In this document: one piece after another, positions 17,515 to 26,156 of the stretch
Numbering within the stretch: position 1 is the stretch's first letter
How the letters are laid out: the number at the start of each line of letters is the position of its first letter
Assembly: GCF_005938625.1 (NCBI RefSeq)
Contig: NZ_VCNJ01000056.1
Location: 1 to 64,000 of the forward strand
Direction of reading: 5' to 3'
DNA length: 64,000 bases
Origin: Pseudomonas fluorescens
GTDB lineage: Bacteria > Pseudomonadota > Gammaproteobacteria > Pseudomonadales > Pseudomonadaceae
Notes under the pieces: model-generated
Told to the model about the DNA's origin: nothing
The model's database searches: none
The model's input: the letters and a program-made list of their open reading frames with translations, nothing else
Translations under genes and position numbers: made by a program

Positions 17515-17960
17515 TCCTGAACCCTTCCTGAACATCCCCCACATTCCCCGACACACTTCCTTTTGCCGGTTTACTCTCCAGACATCGGGGCGTAAGCTTC
17601 GCGCGTTTTCATCAATAGCGGAGACCCACAGTGGGTACTTGTTCGAGTGACAGTTGTCGGCCGGTCTCGGTAACCGGCAGATTCTCGGCAAGATAACGCG
17701 CAGACTTTCTCTGTCGTTGTCTCGCCGTAAAAGCGAGCAGCGGCATCCCGTGCATGGCCCGTCCGTGGTCATGTCTAGACGTCCTTCTCATCGACGCTGA
17801 ACAGAGCGTGATTTCGACTGCACAGTCGTGATCGCAGCCCTATCGACACGCCTGTCTTTTCTGACCGGCGCGCCAAGCCTTGCCGTGCCGGTTTTTCCGG
17901 CGGACGAGGCGCGGCCGTACCTGCTTGACGGTTTCCCGGCTGACCATAGGGGCAACAGCC
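17515..17960 (+). promoter_or_regulatory. Long structured leader region of mgtA
   Basis: A 446-base stretch between the REP pair and mgtA without an obvious protein family. It contains four short hairpins: GCCGGT/ACCGGC (17660-17678), CTCGC/GCGAG (17721-17737), CGACTG/CAGTCG (17815-17828) and GCCGG/CCGGC around five Ts (17887-17901). It also contains a possible 21-codon ORF. A single GGTTTA at 17568-17573 resembles half a PhoP box, but the second half is absent. The layout resembles leader-regulated Mg2+ transporter genes; this is inference. Confidence 0.45.
17631..17696 (+). CDS. Possible 21-codon leader ORF upstream of mgtA
   Basis: A GTG start with GGAG seven bases upstream opens a 21-residue frame (GTCSSDSCRPVSVTGRFSAR after the initiator), ending in TAA at 17694-17696. 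A hairpin (17660-17678) lies inside it. It sits about 265 bases before mgtA. Leader peptides control Mg2+ transporter genes in enterobacteria, so a similar role is possible. Nothing here resembles a known leader peptide, and chance is not excluded. Confidence 0.35.
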   Translation: MGTCSSDSCRPVSVTGRFSAR

Positions 17961-20660
17961 ATGAAACTTACGCTCAAGGAATTCTTCGCAGGTTTTCTGC
18001 GGACCCGCCACATCGCCCGGCACTTCCGTCGCCTGGCGCTGCTGGAATCAATCAACGACACCACGGTCAGCCGTGAAGTCCCACCCACGCTGGCCAACAC
18101 CCTGGTCGATGCCGCGCATTGCGACAGCGGCGTATTGCTGTCTTCACTCGGCACGCACTCCGATGGCCTGACCGATTTCGAAGTCGATGCGCTGCGTGCG
18201 CAATACGGCCTCAACGAGGTCGAACACGAGCAGCCGCTGCCCTGGTGGATTCACCTGTGGCACTGCTACAAAAACCCGTTCAACCTGCTGCTGACGTTGT
18301 TGGCGGTGATCTCGTGGCTGACCGAAGACCTCAAAGCCGCCGTGGTGATTTTCTCCATGGTGGTGCTGTCGACGCTGCTGCGTTTCTGGCAGGAAAGTAA
18401 ATCCAACCAGGCCGCCGACGCGCTGAAAGCCATGGTCAGCAACACCGCCACGGTGATGCGCCGTGATGCGCCACGCAGCGAATTGCCGATCAAGCAACTG
18501 GTGCCGGGCGATCTGATCGTGCTCTCGGCCGGCGACATGATTCCCGCCGATTGCCGGGTACTCAGCGCCAAGGATCTGTTCGTCAGCCAAGCGGCGATGA
18601 CCGGTGAATCTATGCCGGTAGAAAAGTTTCCACGTCAGGCTGATCGCGATACACGCAATCCGCTGGAGCTGGACAACATCCTGTTCATGGGCACCAACGT
18701 CGTCTCCGGCACAGCGGTGGCAGTGATTCTCACCACCGGCAACAGCACCTATTTCGGTGCGCTGGCCCAGCGTGTTGGCGCAACCGATCGCGCGGTGACG
18801 TCGTTCCAGCAGGGCGTGAACAAAGTCAGCTGGCTGTTGATCCGTTTCATGTTCGTCATGGCGCCGCTGGTGCTGTTCATCAACGGTTTCACCAAGGGCG
18901 ACTGGACTGAAGCACTGCTGTTTGCACTGTCGATTGCCGTCGGCCTGACCCCGGAAATGCTGCCGATGATCGTCACCTCGACGCTGGCCAAAGGCGCGGT
19001 GTTTCTGTCGCGCAAAAAAGTCATCGTTAAACGTCTTGATGCGATCCAGAATTTCGGCGCCATGGACGTGCTGTGCACCGACAAGACCGGCACGTTGACC
19101 CAGGACAAGATCTTCCTCGCGCGCAATGTCGATGTCTGGGGCGCAGATTCCGATGACGTGCTGGAAATGGCTTACCTCAACAGCTACTACCAGACCGGGC
19201 TGAAAAACCTGCTGGATGTCGCGGTGCTGGAACACGTGGAAATCCACCGTGAACTGAAAGTCGGCACGGCGTTTCGCAAGGTCGATGAGATCCCGTTCGA
19301 CTTCAACCGTCGGCGCATGTCGGTGGTGGTCGAAGGGCGTGGCCAGCCACATCAGTTGATCTGCAAAGGTGCGGTCGAAGAAGTGTTGGCAGTGTGCAGC
19401 CGCGTGCGTCACGGTGAGGTCGATGAAGCCTTGAGCGATGAATTGCTGACCCGGATTCGTCAGGTCACCGCAGCATTCAACGCTGAAGGCTTGCGCGTGG
19501 TGGCCGTGGCCGCTCGCTCGATGCCCGAAGGTCGCGAAATTTACAGCCTGGCCGATGAACAGGAACTGACGCTGATTGGTTACGTGGCGTTCCTCGATCC
19601 ACCGAAAGAAAGCACTGCGCCCGCGCTGAAAGCCTTGGCCGAACACGGTGTGGCAGTGAAGGTGCTGACCGGCGACAACGAACTGGTGACCGCGAAGATC
19701 TGCCGTGAAGTCGGCCTCGCGCAACAAGGTTTGCTGCTGGGCAACGACGTCGAGCGCATGAGCGATGCCGAACTGGCGGTGGCCGTAGAGACCACCAATG
19801 TCTTCGCCAAACTGACGCCGTCGCACAAGGAGCGCATCGTGCGCATTCTTAAGGGCAACGGTCACGTGGTCGGTTTCATGGGTGACGGCATCAACGACGC
19901 ACCCGCGCTGCGCACCGCCGACATCGGTATTTCCGTGGACAGTGCGGTGGACATCGCCAAGGAAGCGGCCGACATCATCCTCCTGGAAAAGAGCCTGATG
20001 GTGCTGGAGGAGGGCGTGCTCGAAGGGCGGCGCACCTTCGCCAACATGCTCAAGTACATCAAGATGACCGCCAGCTCCAACTTCGGCAACGTGTTCTCGG
20101 TGCTGGTGGCGAGCGCGTTCATTCCGTTCCTGCCGATGCTGCCCATGCATCTGCTGGTGCAGAACCTGCTCTACGACATTTCGCAGATTGCGATTCCATT
20201 CGATAACGTCGATGAGGAAATGCTGAAAAAACCACAACGCTGGCAGCCGGGTGACGTCGGGCGCTTCATGCTGTTCTTTGGCCCGATCAGTTCGATCTTC
20301 GACATCACCACGTTCGCCTTGATGTGGTACGTATTCGATGCCAACACCCCGGATCACCAGACGCTGTTTCAGTCCGGCTGGTTCGTGGTCGGGTTGCTGA
20401 CCCAGACGCTGATCGTGCACATGATCCGCACGCCGAAAATTCCCTTCCTGCAAAGCCGCGCAGCCATGCCGCTGCTGGTGATGACCGGGATCATCATGGC
20501 GGTCGGCATCTTCCTGCCAATGGGGCCGCTGGCGCACTACTTCAAATTGCAGGCGCTGCCGTCGCTGTATTTCGTGTTCCTGCCGGTGATTCTGCTGGCG
20601 TACATGGCGCTGACCCAGGCAGTCAAAGGTTTCTACATCCGCCGGTTCGGCTGGCAATAA
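17961..20660 (+). CDS. mgtA: P-type Mg2+-importing ATPase
   Basis: P3B-type ATPase that imports Mg2+ across the inner membrane. The ATG at 17961 gives a 899-residue protein starting MKLTLKEFFAGFLRTR, the usual size for MgtA/MgtB. Key motifs are the actuator TGES (QAAMTGESMPVEKF), the phosphorylated Asp in CTDKTGTLTQDK, the nucleotide-binding region and the hinge GDGINDAPALR. Paired membrane segments flank the actuator domain and further ones lie at the C terminus. An MgtC-family gene follows, which supports a Mg2+ role. MgtA and MgtB cannot be told apart by eye. Confidence 0.93.
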   Translation: MKLTLKEFFAGFLRTRHIARHFRRLALLESINDTTVSREVPPTLANTLVDAAHCDSGVLLSSLGTHSDGLTDFEVDALRAQYGLNEVEHEQPLPWWIHLWHCYKNPFNLLLTLLAVISWLTEDLKAAVVIFSMVVLSTLLRFWQESKSNQAADALKAMVSNTATVMRRDAPRSELPIKQLVPGDLIVLSAGDMIPADCRVLSAKDLFVSQAAMTGESMPVEKFPRQADRDTRNPLELDNILFMGTNVVSGTAVAVILTTGNSTYFGALAQRVGATDRAVTSFQQGVNKVSWLLIRFMFVMAPLVLFINGFTKGDWTEALLFALSIAVGLTPEMLPMIVTSTLAKGAVFLSRKKVIVKRLDAIQNFGAMDVLCTDKTGTLTQDKIFLARNVDVWGADSDDVLEMAYLNSYYQTGLKNLLDVAVLEHVEIHRELKVGTAFRKVDEIPFDFNRRRMSVVVEGRGQPHQLICKGAVEEVLAVCSRVRHGEVDEALSDELLTRIRQVTAAFNAEGLRVVAVAARSMPEGREIYSLADEQELTLIGYVAFLDPPKESTAPALKALAEHGVAVKVLTGDNELVTAKICREVGLAQQGLLLGNDVERMSDAELAVAVETTNVFAKLTPSHKERIVRILKGNGHVVGFMGDGINDAPALRTADIGISVDSAVDIAKEAADIILLEKSLMVLEEGVLEGRRTFANMLKYIKMTASSNFGNVFSVLVASAFIPFLPMLPMHLLVQNLLYDISQIAIPFDNVDEEMLKKPQRWQPGDVGRFMLFFGPISSIFDITTFALMWYVFDANTPDHQTLFQSGWFVVGLLTQTLIVHMIRTPKIPFLQSRAAMPLLVMTGIIMAVGIFLPMGPLAHYFKLQALPSLYFVFLPVILLAYMALTQAVKGFYIRRFGWQ

Positions 20661-20675
20661 CCGCAGGATTGCTCT

Positions 20676-20769
20676 CCCCTGTAGGAGCTGCCGCAGGCTG
20701 CGATCTTTTGATCTTGTCTTTTAAAAACAAAATCAAAAGATCGCAGCCTGCGGCAGCTCCTGCAGGGGG
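20676..20769. repeat. REP-type palindrome (family A)
   Basis: A nearly perfect long inverted repeat (CCCCTGTAGGAGCTGCCGCA and its complement, with ATCAAAAGATCGCAGCC inner arms) between mgtA and the mgtC-like gene. It could reduce read-through between the two. Confidence 0.88.
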
Positions 20770-20795
20770 ATTTGTGTGTATTCAGGGAAATTACT

Positions 20796-21512
20796 ATGCA
20801 AGCCATCAACAACCTCAAACTCGATTCACTGCTCGACACCCTCGTCAGCCTCAGCGCCGCGTTCATCCTCGGCGGTCTGATCGGCTTCGAGCGCCAGTAC
20901 CGGCAACGCACTGCGGGCCTGCGCACCAACGTGCTGGTCGCCGTCGGTGCGGCGATTTTTGTCGACATGGCCAACCGTCTCGCGGGCGCAGAAGGTGCGG
21001 TACGCGTGGTCGCCTATGTGGTCTCCGGCATCGGTTTTCTCGGCGCCGGGGTGATCATGCGCGAAGAAGGCAATGTGCGCGGTCTCAACACCGCCGCGAC
21101 CCTGTGGACGTCTGCAGCGGTCGGCGCCTGTGCCGGCGCCGATCTGCTCGCCGAAGCGGTACTTGGTACGCTGTTCATTCTCGCCGCCAATACCTTGCTG
21201 CGGCCGATCGTCAACAACATCAACCGCCAGCCACTGGACGTGGTCTCTGCGGAAGTCACCAACATCGTCTACGTCATCGCCCGGCGCTCACAGCAAACCG
21301 CCGTGTTTGCCTTGCTCGAAGCCGAGCTGGAGCGCAGCAACTACCCGGCCAGCGATGTCGATGTGCACGCTTTCGGCGCCGATGAAATCGAAATCGAAGC
21401 GACGCTGGCCACAACCTCGGTCGATGGTGATGAACTCGACGCACTGGTGGCGCGGATTTCCACATCAGCGCTGGTAGTGCAGGCGTTCTGGAGTCCTAGC
21501 ACTACTGAATAA
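20796..21512 (+). CDS. mgtC: MgtC/SapB-family membrane protein
   Basis: Inner-membrane protein of the MgtC/SapB family, linked in other bacteria to survival at low Mg2+ and to control of ATP synthase. The ATG at 20796 follows AGGGA and gives 238 residues. The hydrophobic N-terminal half carries family motifs (LGGLIGFERQYRQRTAGLRT, GVIMREEGNVRGLNTAATLW). The soluble C-terminal half (about 150-238) is ACT-like. It sits downstream of the Mg2+ ATPase, but a REP palindrome lies between. The symbol marks family; orthology to Salmonella MgtC is not proven. Confidence 0.85.
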   Translation: MQAINNLKLDSLLDTLVSLSAAFILGGLIGFERQYRQRTAGLRTNVLVAVGAAIFVDMANRLAGAEGAVRVVAYVVSGIGFLGAGVIMREEGNVRGLNTAATLWTSAAVGACAGADLLAEAVLGTLFILAANTLLRPIVNNINRQPLDVVSAEVTNIVYVIARRSQQTAVFALLEAELERSNYPASDVDVHAFGADEIEIEATLATTSVDGDELDALVARISTSALVVQAFWSPSTTE

Positions 21513-21698
21513 AAGTACTACTGAATAAACCGCGCTTCATCTTCCAGGGGTTCAGACGGTTATTAAAGCGTCGAGTGATGGTCAGGCTCGGTGGGCCTGC
21601 GATCAATAACAGTGTTTTTCGGAATATTCCTACAGAACCCACCATGGAGCTTGCGTAGTCTTGCCGCACCCAGAAGCCGTGACCCCGGGAGACTGACC

Positions 21699-22142
21699 AT
21701 GATCAATAAAGCCCTGCGCATCCTGATCGCCGACACGCAGCATTTCCACCGAATGAAAATCGAGCGCCTGTTCAACAGCCTCGATTACTACCGCGTGGCT
21801 CCGGCACAGAGCCTCACCGAATTGCTGACGCTGGTGGACTACGGTTGCGAGCCGTTCGATGCGGTGGTCATCAATGCCGAACTGGCCGCAGGCTCGCTGG
21901 ATCTGCTGGGTTTTTTCCTGGATAACCCGCAGGTTCGTCAGGCGCTGGTCTACAACGAATCCACGGCGCCGTTACAACAGGCCTCGGGTTTCGCCCAGGA
22001 AAATGTGCAAGTCAGCCATTTGACACTGCCCTCAAAACAATCGATCAGTCAGTTGATGGCGTTGGTCGATACACCCGCGAGGCGGCAACTTTTGTCAGCC
22101 TGCCTGCCACACTCAACGGTAAAATTCGCTGCTCATGCATAA
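21699..22142 (+). CDS. Receiver-like protein lacking the phospho-acceptor Asp
   Basis: The 147-residue product resembles a lone response-regulator receiver domain: ALRILIADTQHFHRMKIERL at the N terminus and DAVVINAEL where the phosphorylated Asp is expected. That position (residue 59) is Asn, and the acidic pair at the first strand is reduced to one Asp. No output domain follows. A GGGAGA ribosome site precedes the ATG. It lies 135 bases before a NarL/FixJ regulator and a BvgS-like kinase, so it may modulate that phosphorelay by binding rather than phosphorylation. Function inferred. Confidence 0.65.
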   Translation: MINKALRILIADTQHFHRMKIERLFNSLDYYRVAPAQSLTELLTLVDYGCEPFDAVVINAELAAGSLDLLGFFLDNPQVRQALVYNESTAPLQQASGFAQENVQVSHLTLPSKQSISQLMALVDTPARRQLLSACLPHSTVKFAAHA

Positions 22143-22277
22143 AAAAACACTGGCTGCAACTGTCAGGTCTGACAGGTGATTTGCCCGCCGTTCCATGTAA
22201 CAGTCCCTGCGCAGCCACTGAGTCTGGAACAGCCCCCATCGGTGGCCTGTTCGTCAGACTTTGCACCGGGAGTGGCC

Positions 22278-22904
22278 ATGAAGTCAGCGCTGATCGTCGA
22301 CGATCATCCAGTGGTGCGCGCCGCCATCCGGATCGTGTTGCAAGCCTTGGGATTCAAGCAGATCCACGAGGCGTCCCAAGGCAACGAGGTGGTGTCGCTC
22401 ATTCGGGAACACCAGCCTCGATTGGTGATACTCGATCTCAATTTACCGGCACTCGGCGGGCTGGAGGCTCTTGCCCGGATCAAGGCCAATGGTTTTGCTT
22501 GCCGCGTGCTGGTGTTCAGTACACACGAACCGATGTTCTATCAAGATCGCTGCGTGCGTGCCGGGGCCATGGCTTACGTAACCAAAACCAATCAACTGGA
22601 GCAACTGCGCAACGCCATTCGGGCGGTGATGTCGGGCCATACCTATTTTTCCTCGCTCCCGGAAAGTTTCAGCACGCTGAATGCCGTGCAAACCACCGAA
22701 AAACAGATGATCGATCAGCTTTCCGACCGTGAGTTGAGCATTTTCCAGCAATTGGGGCAGGGCAATTCCAACAAGGCGATTGCAGCGGACATGCACCTGA
22801 GCCACAAAACCGTCAGCACCTATAAAACCCGGCTGATGAAAAAACTCGGGGTCGGTTCAGCGGTGCACTTGCGCGATTTCGCCAAGCGCAATCATGTGAT
22901 CTGA
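22278..22904 (+). CDS. NarL/FixJ-family response regulator
   Basis: Transcriptional regulator of 208 residues with an N-terminal receiver (IVDDHPVVRAAIR; acceptor Asp53 in LVILDLNLP; Lys in YVTKTNQ). A C-terminal LuxR-type helix-turn-helix at about 147-195 includes LSDRELSIFQQLGQGNSNKA and HLSHKTVSTYKTRLMKKL. It belongs to the BvgA/EvgA/RocA group by arrangement. The hybrid kinase gene starts 10 bases after its stop, so they are co-transcribed and surely a pair. Targets are unknown. Confidence 0.9.
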   Translation: MKSALIVDDHPVVRAAIRIVLQALGFKQIHEASQGNEVVSLIREHQPRLVILDLNLPALGGLEALARIKANGFACRVLVFSTHEPMFYQDRCVRAGAMAYVTKTNQLEQLRNAIRAVMSGHTYFSSLPESFSTLNAVQTTEKQMIDQLSDRELSIFQQLGQGNSNKAIAADMHLSHKTVSTYKTRLMKKLGVGSAVHLRDFAKRNHVI

Positions 22905-22914
22905 GCGACCGCAC

Positions 22915-25900
22915 ATGAAGCAGGGATGGCAGGTTTTCTGGCTGTGGCTGTGGCTGTGGCTGAGTCTGATCGCCACCTGCTGGGCGAGTGACGCACCGCA
23001 GGTGCTGCAGGTGCTGACCCGCAGCGGGCCGGAAAACGCCCGGTTGCGCCTGGACGAACAGGACCGGCAATGGCTGCGTCAGCACCCGGTGTTGCGCATG
23101 GGCGTTTCCGGTCCGGATTACCCACCGTTCGAGATCACTCGCAATCAGCATGAACTTGAAGGGCTCACCGCGGATTACGCCGATCTGCTGGCGCAGTTGC
23201 TCGGCGTGCGCATCGAAGTGCAGCGTTTTGCCAACCGCGATGCGGTGATGGCGGCACTCAAGCACGGCGATCTCGATCTGCTGGGGACCTCCAACAGTTT
23301 TGAAGCCGCCGACCCGGACTTTATCCTGTCCCGTGCCTACGCCGAAGACCAACCGATGCTGGTGACTCGACTCGAAGAGCCGTTGCCGACCGATCTGGCG
23401 GGCAAGCGCCTGGCCATGGTCGAGGACTATCTGCCACTGGCGAGCGTACAAGCGTTCTATCCCCAGGCCAGCGTGCGGCGTTATCCCTCGGCAATGGATG
23501 CGCTCGGGGCAGTAGCGTTCGGCGCGGATGATGTGTATCTGGGCGACTTCATCAGTGCCAACTACTTGATCAACACCAATTATCGTAACGATCTGCAAAT
23601 GTCCGGCCCGGCGGGGCTGGATGCCAACGCGTTCGCGTTCGCCCTGCTGCGCAGCGATGTGCGCCTCAAACGCATCGTCGACCAGGCGTTGGCGGCCATT
23701 CCCATGGAGCGTCGCCAACGGATCGAACAGCGCTGGAGCGCTGGCCTTGCCGAGATGGCTGAGCAGTCGCGGGTGCAGCTCAGTGCCAGTGAGCAGGCGT
23801 GGCTTGACCAGCATCCCGTGGTCCGCGTAGGTGCCATCGAAGATTTCGCACCGCTGACGTTTTTCGATGCCGATGGCCGTTTCAGTGGGTTGACGGCGCA
23901 ATTGCTGAGTTTGATCAGCCAGCGCAGCGGGTTGAGCTTCGAGATTGTGCGCGGGGCGTCGCTGGATCGTCAGATCGAACAGCTCAAGGCCGGGGAACTG
24001 GATGTGTTGCCAGTGGTGACGCCGAGTAGCGAGCGTGAAATCGAACTGCAATTTACCCGCGCCTATCTGAACAATCCATTTGTGCTGGTCAGTGCAATCA
24101 CCACGCAGGGGCCGCTCCACCTTGATGACCTGGCCGGTAAACGGCTGGCGATTTATCGCGGCCACCCGTTGCGCGGATATCTATTGGAACGGGTGCCGGG
24201 CATCCGTCTGATCGAAGTCAAAAGCCCCGCCGAAGGCATGGCGTTGATTACCAAAGGCCAAGTCGACGCCACGGTGAGTTCGTTGCTGGTGGCGCGCTTT
24301 CTGATCGCACGTCACTACCGCGAGCGCCTGCGCGTTACCGGCACTATCGGCGATCAACCGGCGCGCATTGCGTTGGCGACGGCCCCGCAGATGCCGGCCC
24401 TGCACTCGATCCTGAACAAGGCGCTGTTGAGCATTGCCCCGCAACAGATGGACGAACTGGTTGAGCGCTGGAGCCACGATGTGGTGGTGGAAGGCAGTTA
24501 TTGGTTACAGCATCGTCGCGAAATTCTCCTCGGTTTTGCCGGCGCGGCGGTGTTGCTGGCACTTGCACTGGCCTGGATCGTTTTTCAGCGCCAACAGATT
24601 CGCCGGCGCCAGCAATGGTTGCAGCAATTGCAGGAAGCCAAGGACGCAGCAGACGATGCCAATCGGGCGAAAACCACGTTTCTGGCGACCATGAGCCACG
24701 AAATCCGCACACCGATGAATGCCTTGATCGGTATGCTCGAACTGGCCCTCAAGCGCGCAGAAGAGGGCGTGACCGATCGTTTGGCCATTCAGGTAGCGTC
24801 CAATGCCGGGCAACAATTGCTGGCGCTGATCGGCGACATTCTCGACATCGCGCGGATCGAGACCGGGCATTTGTCCCTCGCGCCCGAACGCGCCAACCTG
24901 CGCGAACTGGTGGTGTCAGTGTGTCGGGTGTTTGAAGGGCTGGCGCGGCAGAAGCGCTTGCTGTGGCACATCGAACTGGATCCCCGCAGCGATGTTGACG
25001 TGCTGATTGATCCGACGCGCTTCAAACAGGTGCTGTCGAATCTGCTGAGCAATGCGATCAAGTTCACCGAGGAGGGCGAGGTCAGTCTGCGGCTTGTGGT
25101 GACCGCAATGGCCGCCGAACACCTGGCGGTGAAAGTACTGATTGAAGACAGTGGGGTGGGGATCAGCGACGACGATCGGCGACGGCTGTTCAGCCCGTTC
25201 GTGCAGGCGGGCGCTGATTCGCAAGCGGCCCGCAGCGGCTCCGGACTGGGTCTGGTGATCAGTCGCAGCCTCTGCGAAATGATGGGCGGCACGCTGCGAC
25301 TCGACAGTACTCCGGGTGAAGGAACGCAGGTCGAAGTCAGCCTCGAACTGCCGCTGCTGGATGCCCTCGCTCCGCCCCCGGCGCCCTCCGACACACTGAC
25401 CGCCGCTACGTGTTCACTGAGTGTTCTGGTGGTGGATGATCACCCGGTGAACCGTTTGCTGTTGTGCTGGCAGTTGAGTGAACTCGGCCATCGTACGGTC
25501 GACACCGAGAACGGAGATGAAGGCCTGGAGCGCTGGCGCACGCAAGCGTTCGATGTGGTGATCACCGATTGCAATATGCCGAGGCGCAACGGTTATCAGC
25601 TGGCGCAGGCCATTCGTGAAGAAGAAGCGATTGCCGGGCGCAAGCCTTGCCTGATTCTTGGCTTTACCGCCAACGCGCAGGCCGAGGAAAGGACGCGGTG
25701 CCTGAAGGCCGGCATGGACGAGTGCCTGTTCAAACCGATCCGCTTGCACGATCTGGCGCAGGCATTGACGGCGGCCAGTCATTGCGACATCGCGGCGGCC
25801 TCCAGCGCGATGCCAGCATTGGCGGAGATCGATCTGAGCACCCTGGAGCAAATGGCCGGGAATGATCGTGGCTTGATCGAGCATTTACGCAAGGAGGTGC

Positions 25901-26145
25901 TGAACAGCTTGCACCTCGATCTGCAACGTCTGGATATGTTGCAGCAAAAGCAGGATCGCGCGGGGCTTCGCGAACTGGCTCATCACATCAAGGGTGGGGC
26001 GCAGATGGTCGGGGCCGCGCGGGTGGTGGCGGCGTGTATCGAGCTTGAACAGGCGTGTCGCGAAGCGCACGCGGCGCCGTTGGGCATGGCAAGCGATACG
26101 TTGCGCGAGGCCATGGCCGGCCTCGCGCAACGTCTGCAAAGCTGA
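22915..26145 (+). CDS. BvgS/EvgS-type unorthodox hybrid sensor kinase
   Basis: A 1076-residue membrane sensor. In order: a signal sequence with a run of Trp and Leu (residues 1-24); two periplasmic solute-binding (Venus flytrap) domains at about 55-280 and 290-515; one membrane segment (about 540-558); HisKA with His595 (MSHEIRTPMN); the ATPase domain (NLLSNAIKF, DSGVGI, GSGLGLVIS); a receiver with Asp885 (VVITDCNMP); and an HPt domain with His1023 (HHIKGGAQMVG). All phosphorelay residues are present. The signal is unknown; the flytrap domains suggest a small periplasmic ligand or redox/pH sensing. It is paired with the upstream regulator. Confidence 0.93.
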   Translation: MKQGWQVFWLWLWLWLSLIATCWASDAPQVLQVLTRSGPENARLRLDEQDRQWLRQHPVLRMGVSGPDYPPFEITRNQHELEGLTADYADLLAQLLGVRIEVQRFANRDAVMAALKHGDLDLLGTSNSFEAADPDFILSRAYAEDQPMLVTRLEEPLPTDLAGKRLAMVEDYLPLASVQAFYPQASVRRYPSAMDALGAVAFGADDVYLGDFISANYLINTNYRNDLQMSGPAGLDANAFAFALLRSDVRLKRIVDQALAAIPMERRQRIEQRWSAGLAEMAEQSRVQLSASEQAWLDQHPVVRVGAIEDFAPLTFFDADGRFSGLTAQLLSLISQRSGLSFEIVRGASLDRQIEQLKAGELDVLPVVTPSSEREIELQFTRAYLNNPFVLVSAITTQGPLHLDDLAGKRLAIYRGHPLRGYLLERVPGIRLIEVKSPAEGMALITKGQVDATVSSLLVARFLIARHYRERLRVTGTIGDQPARIALATAPQMPALHSILNKALLSIAPQQMDELVERWSHDVVVEGSYWLQHRREILLGFAGAAVLLALALAWIVFQRQQIRRRQQWLQQLQEAKDAADDANRAKTTFLATMSHEIRTPMNALIGMLELALKRAEEGVTDRLAIQVASNAGQQLLALIGDILDIARIETGHLSLAPERANLRELVVSVCRVFEGLARQKRLLWHIELDPRSDVDVLIDPTRFKQVLSNLLSNAIKFTEEGEVSLRLVVTAMAAEHLAVKVLIEDSGVGISDDDRRRLFSPFVQAGADSQAARSGSGLGLVISRSLCEMMGGTLRLDSTPGEGTQVEVSLELPLLDALAPPPAPSDTLTAATCSLSVLVVDDHPVNRLLLCWQLSELGHRTVDTENGDEGLERWRTQAFDVVITDCNMPRRNGYQLAQAIREEEAIAGRKPCLILGFTANAQAEERTRCLKAGMDECLFKPIRLHDLAQALTAASHCDIAAASSAMPALAEIDLSTLEQMAGNDRGLIEHLRKEVLNSLHLDLQRLDMLQQKQDRAGLRELAHHIKGGAQMVGAARVVAACIELEQACREAHAAPLGMASDTLREAMAGLAQRLQS

Positions 26146-26156
26146 CGCGTGTCGGG

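Noticed and set aside
17568..17573. A PhoP box upstream of mgtA
   Set aside because: One GGTTTA half is present but no second half at the proper spacing, so it is mentioned only as a half-site.
17754..17831. A second leader ORF (25 codons, MARPWSCLDV..) before mgtA
   Set aside because: No ribosome binding site of usable strength precedes the ATG.
18144..20657. A long minus-strand open frame opposite mgtA
   Set aside because: It is His/Gln-rich, without domains, and is the mirror of the P-type ATPase.
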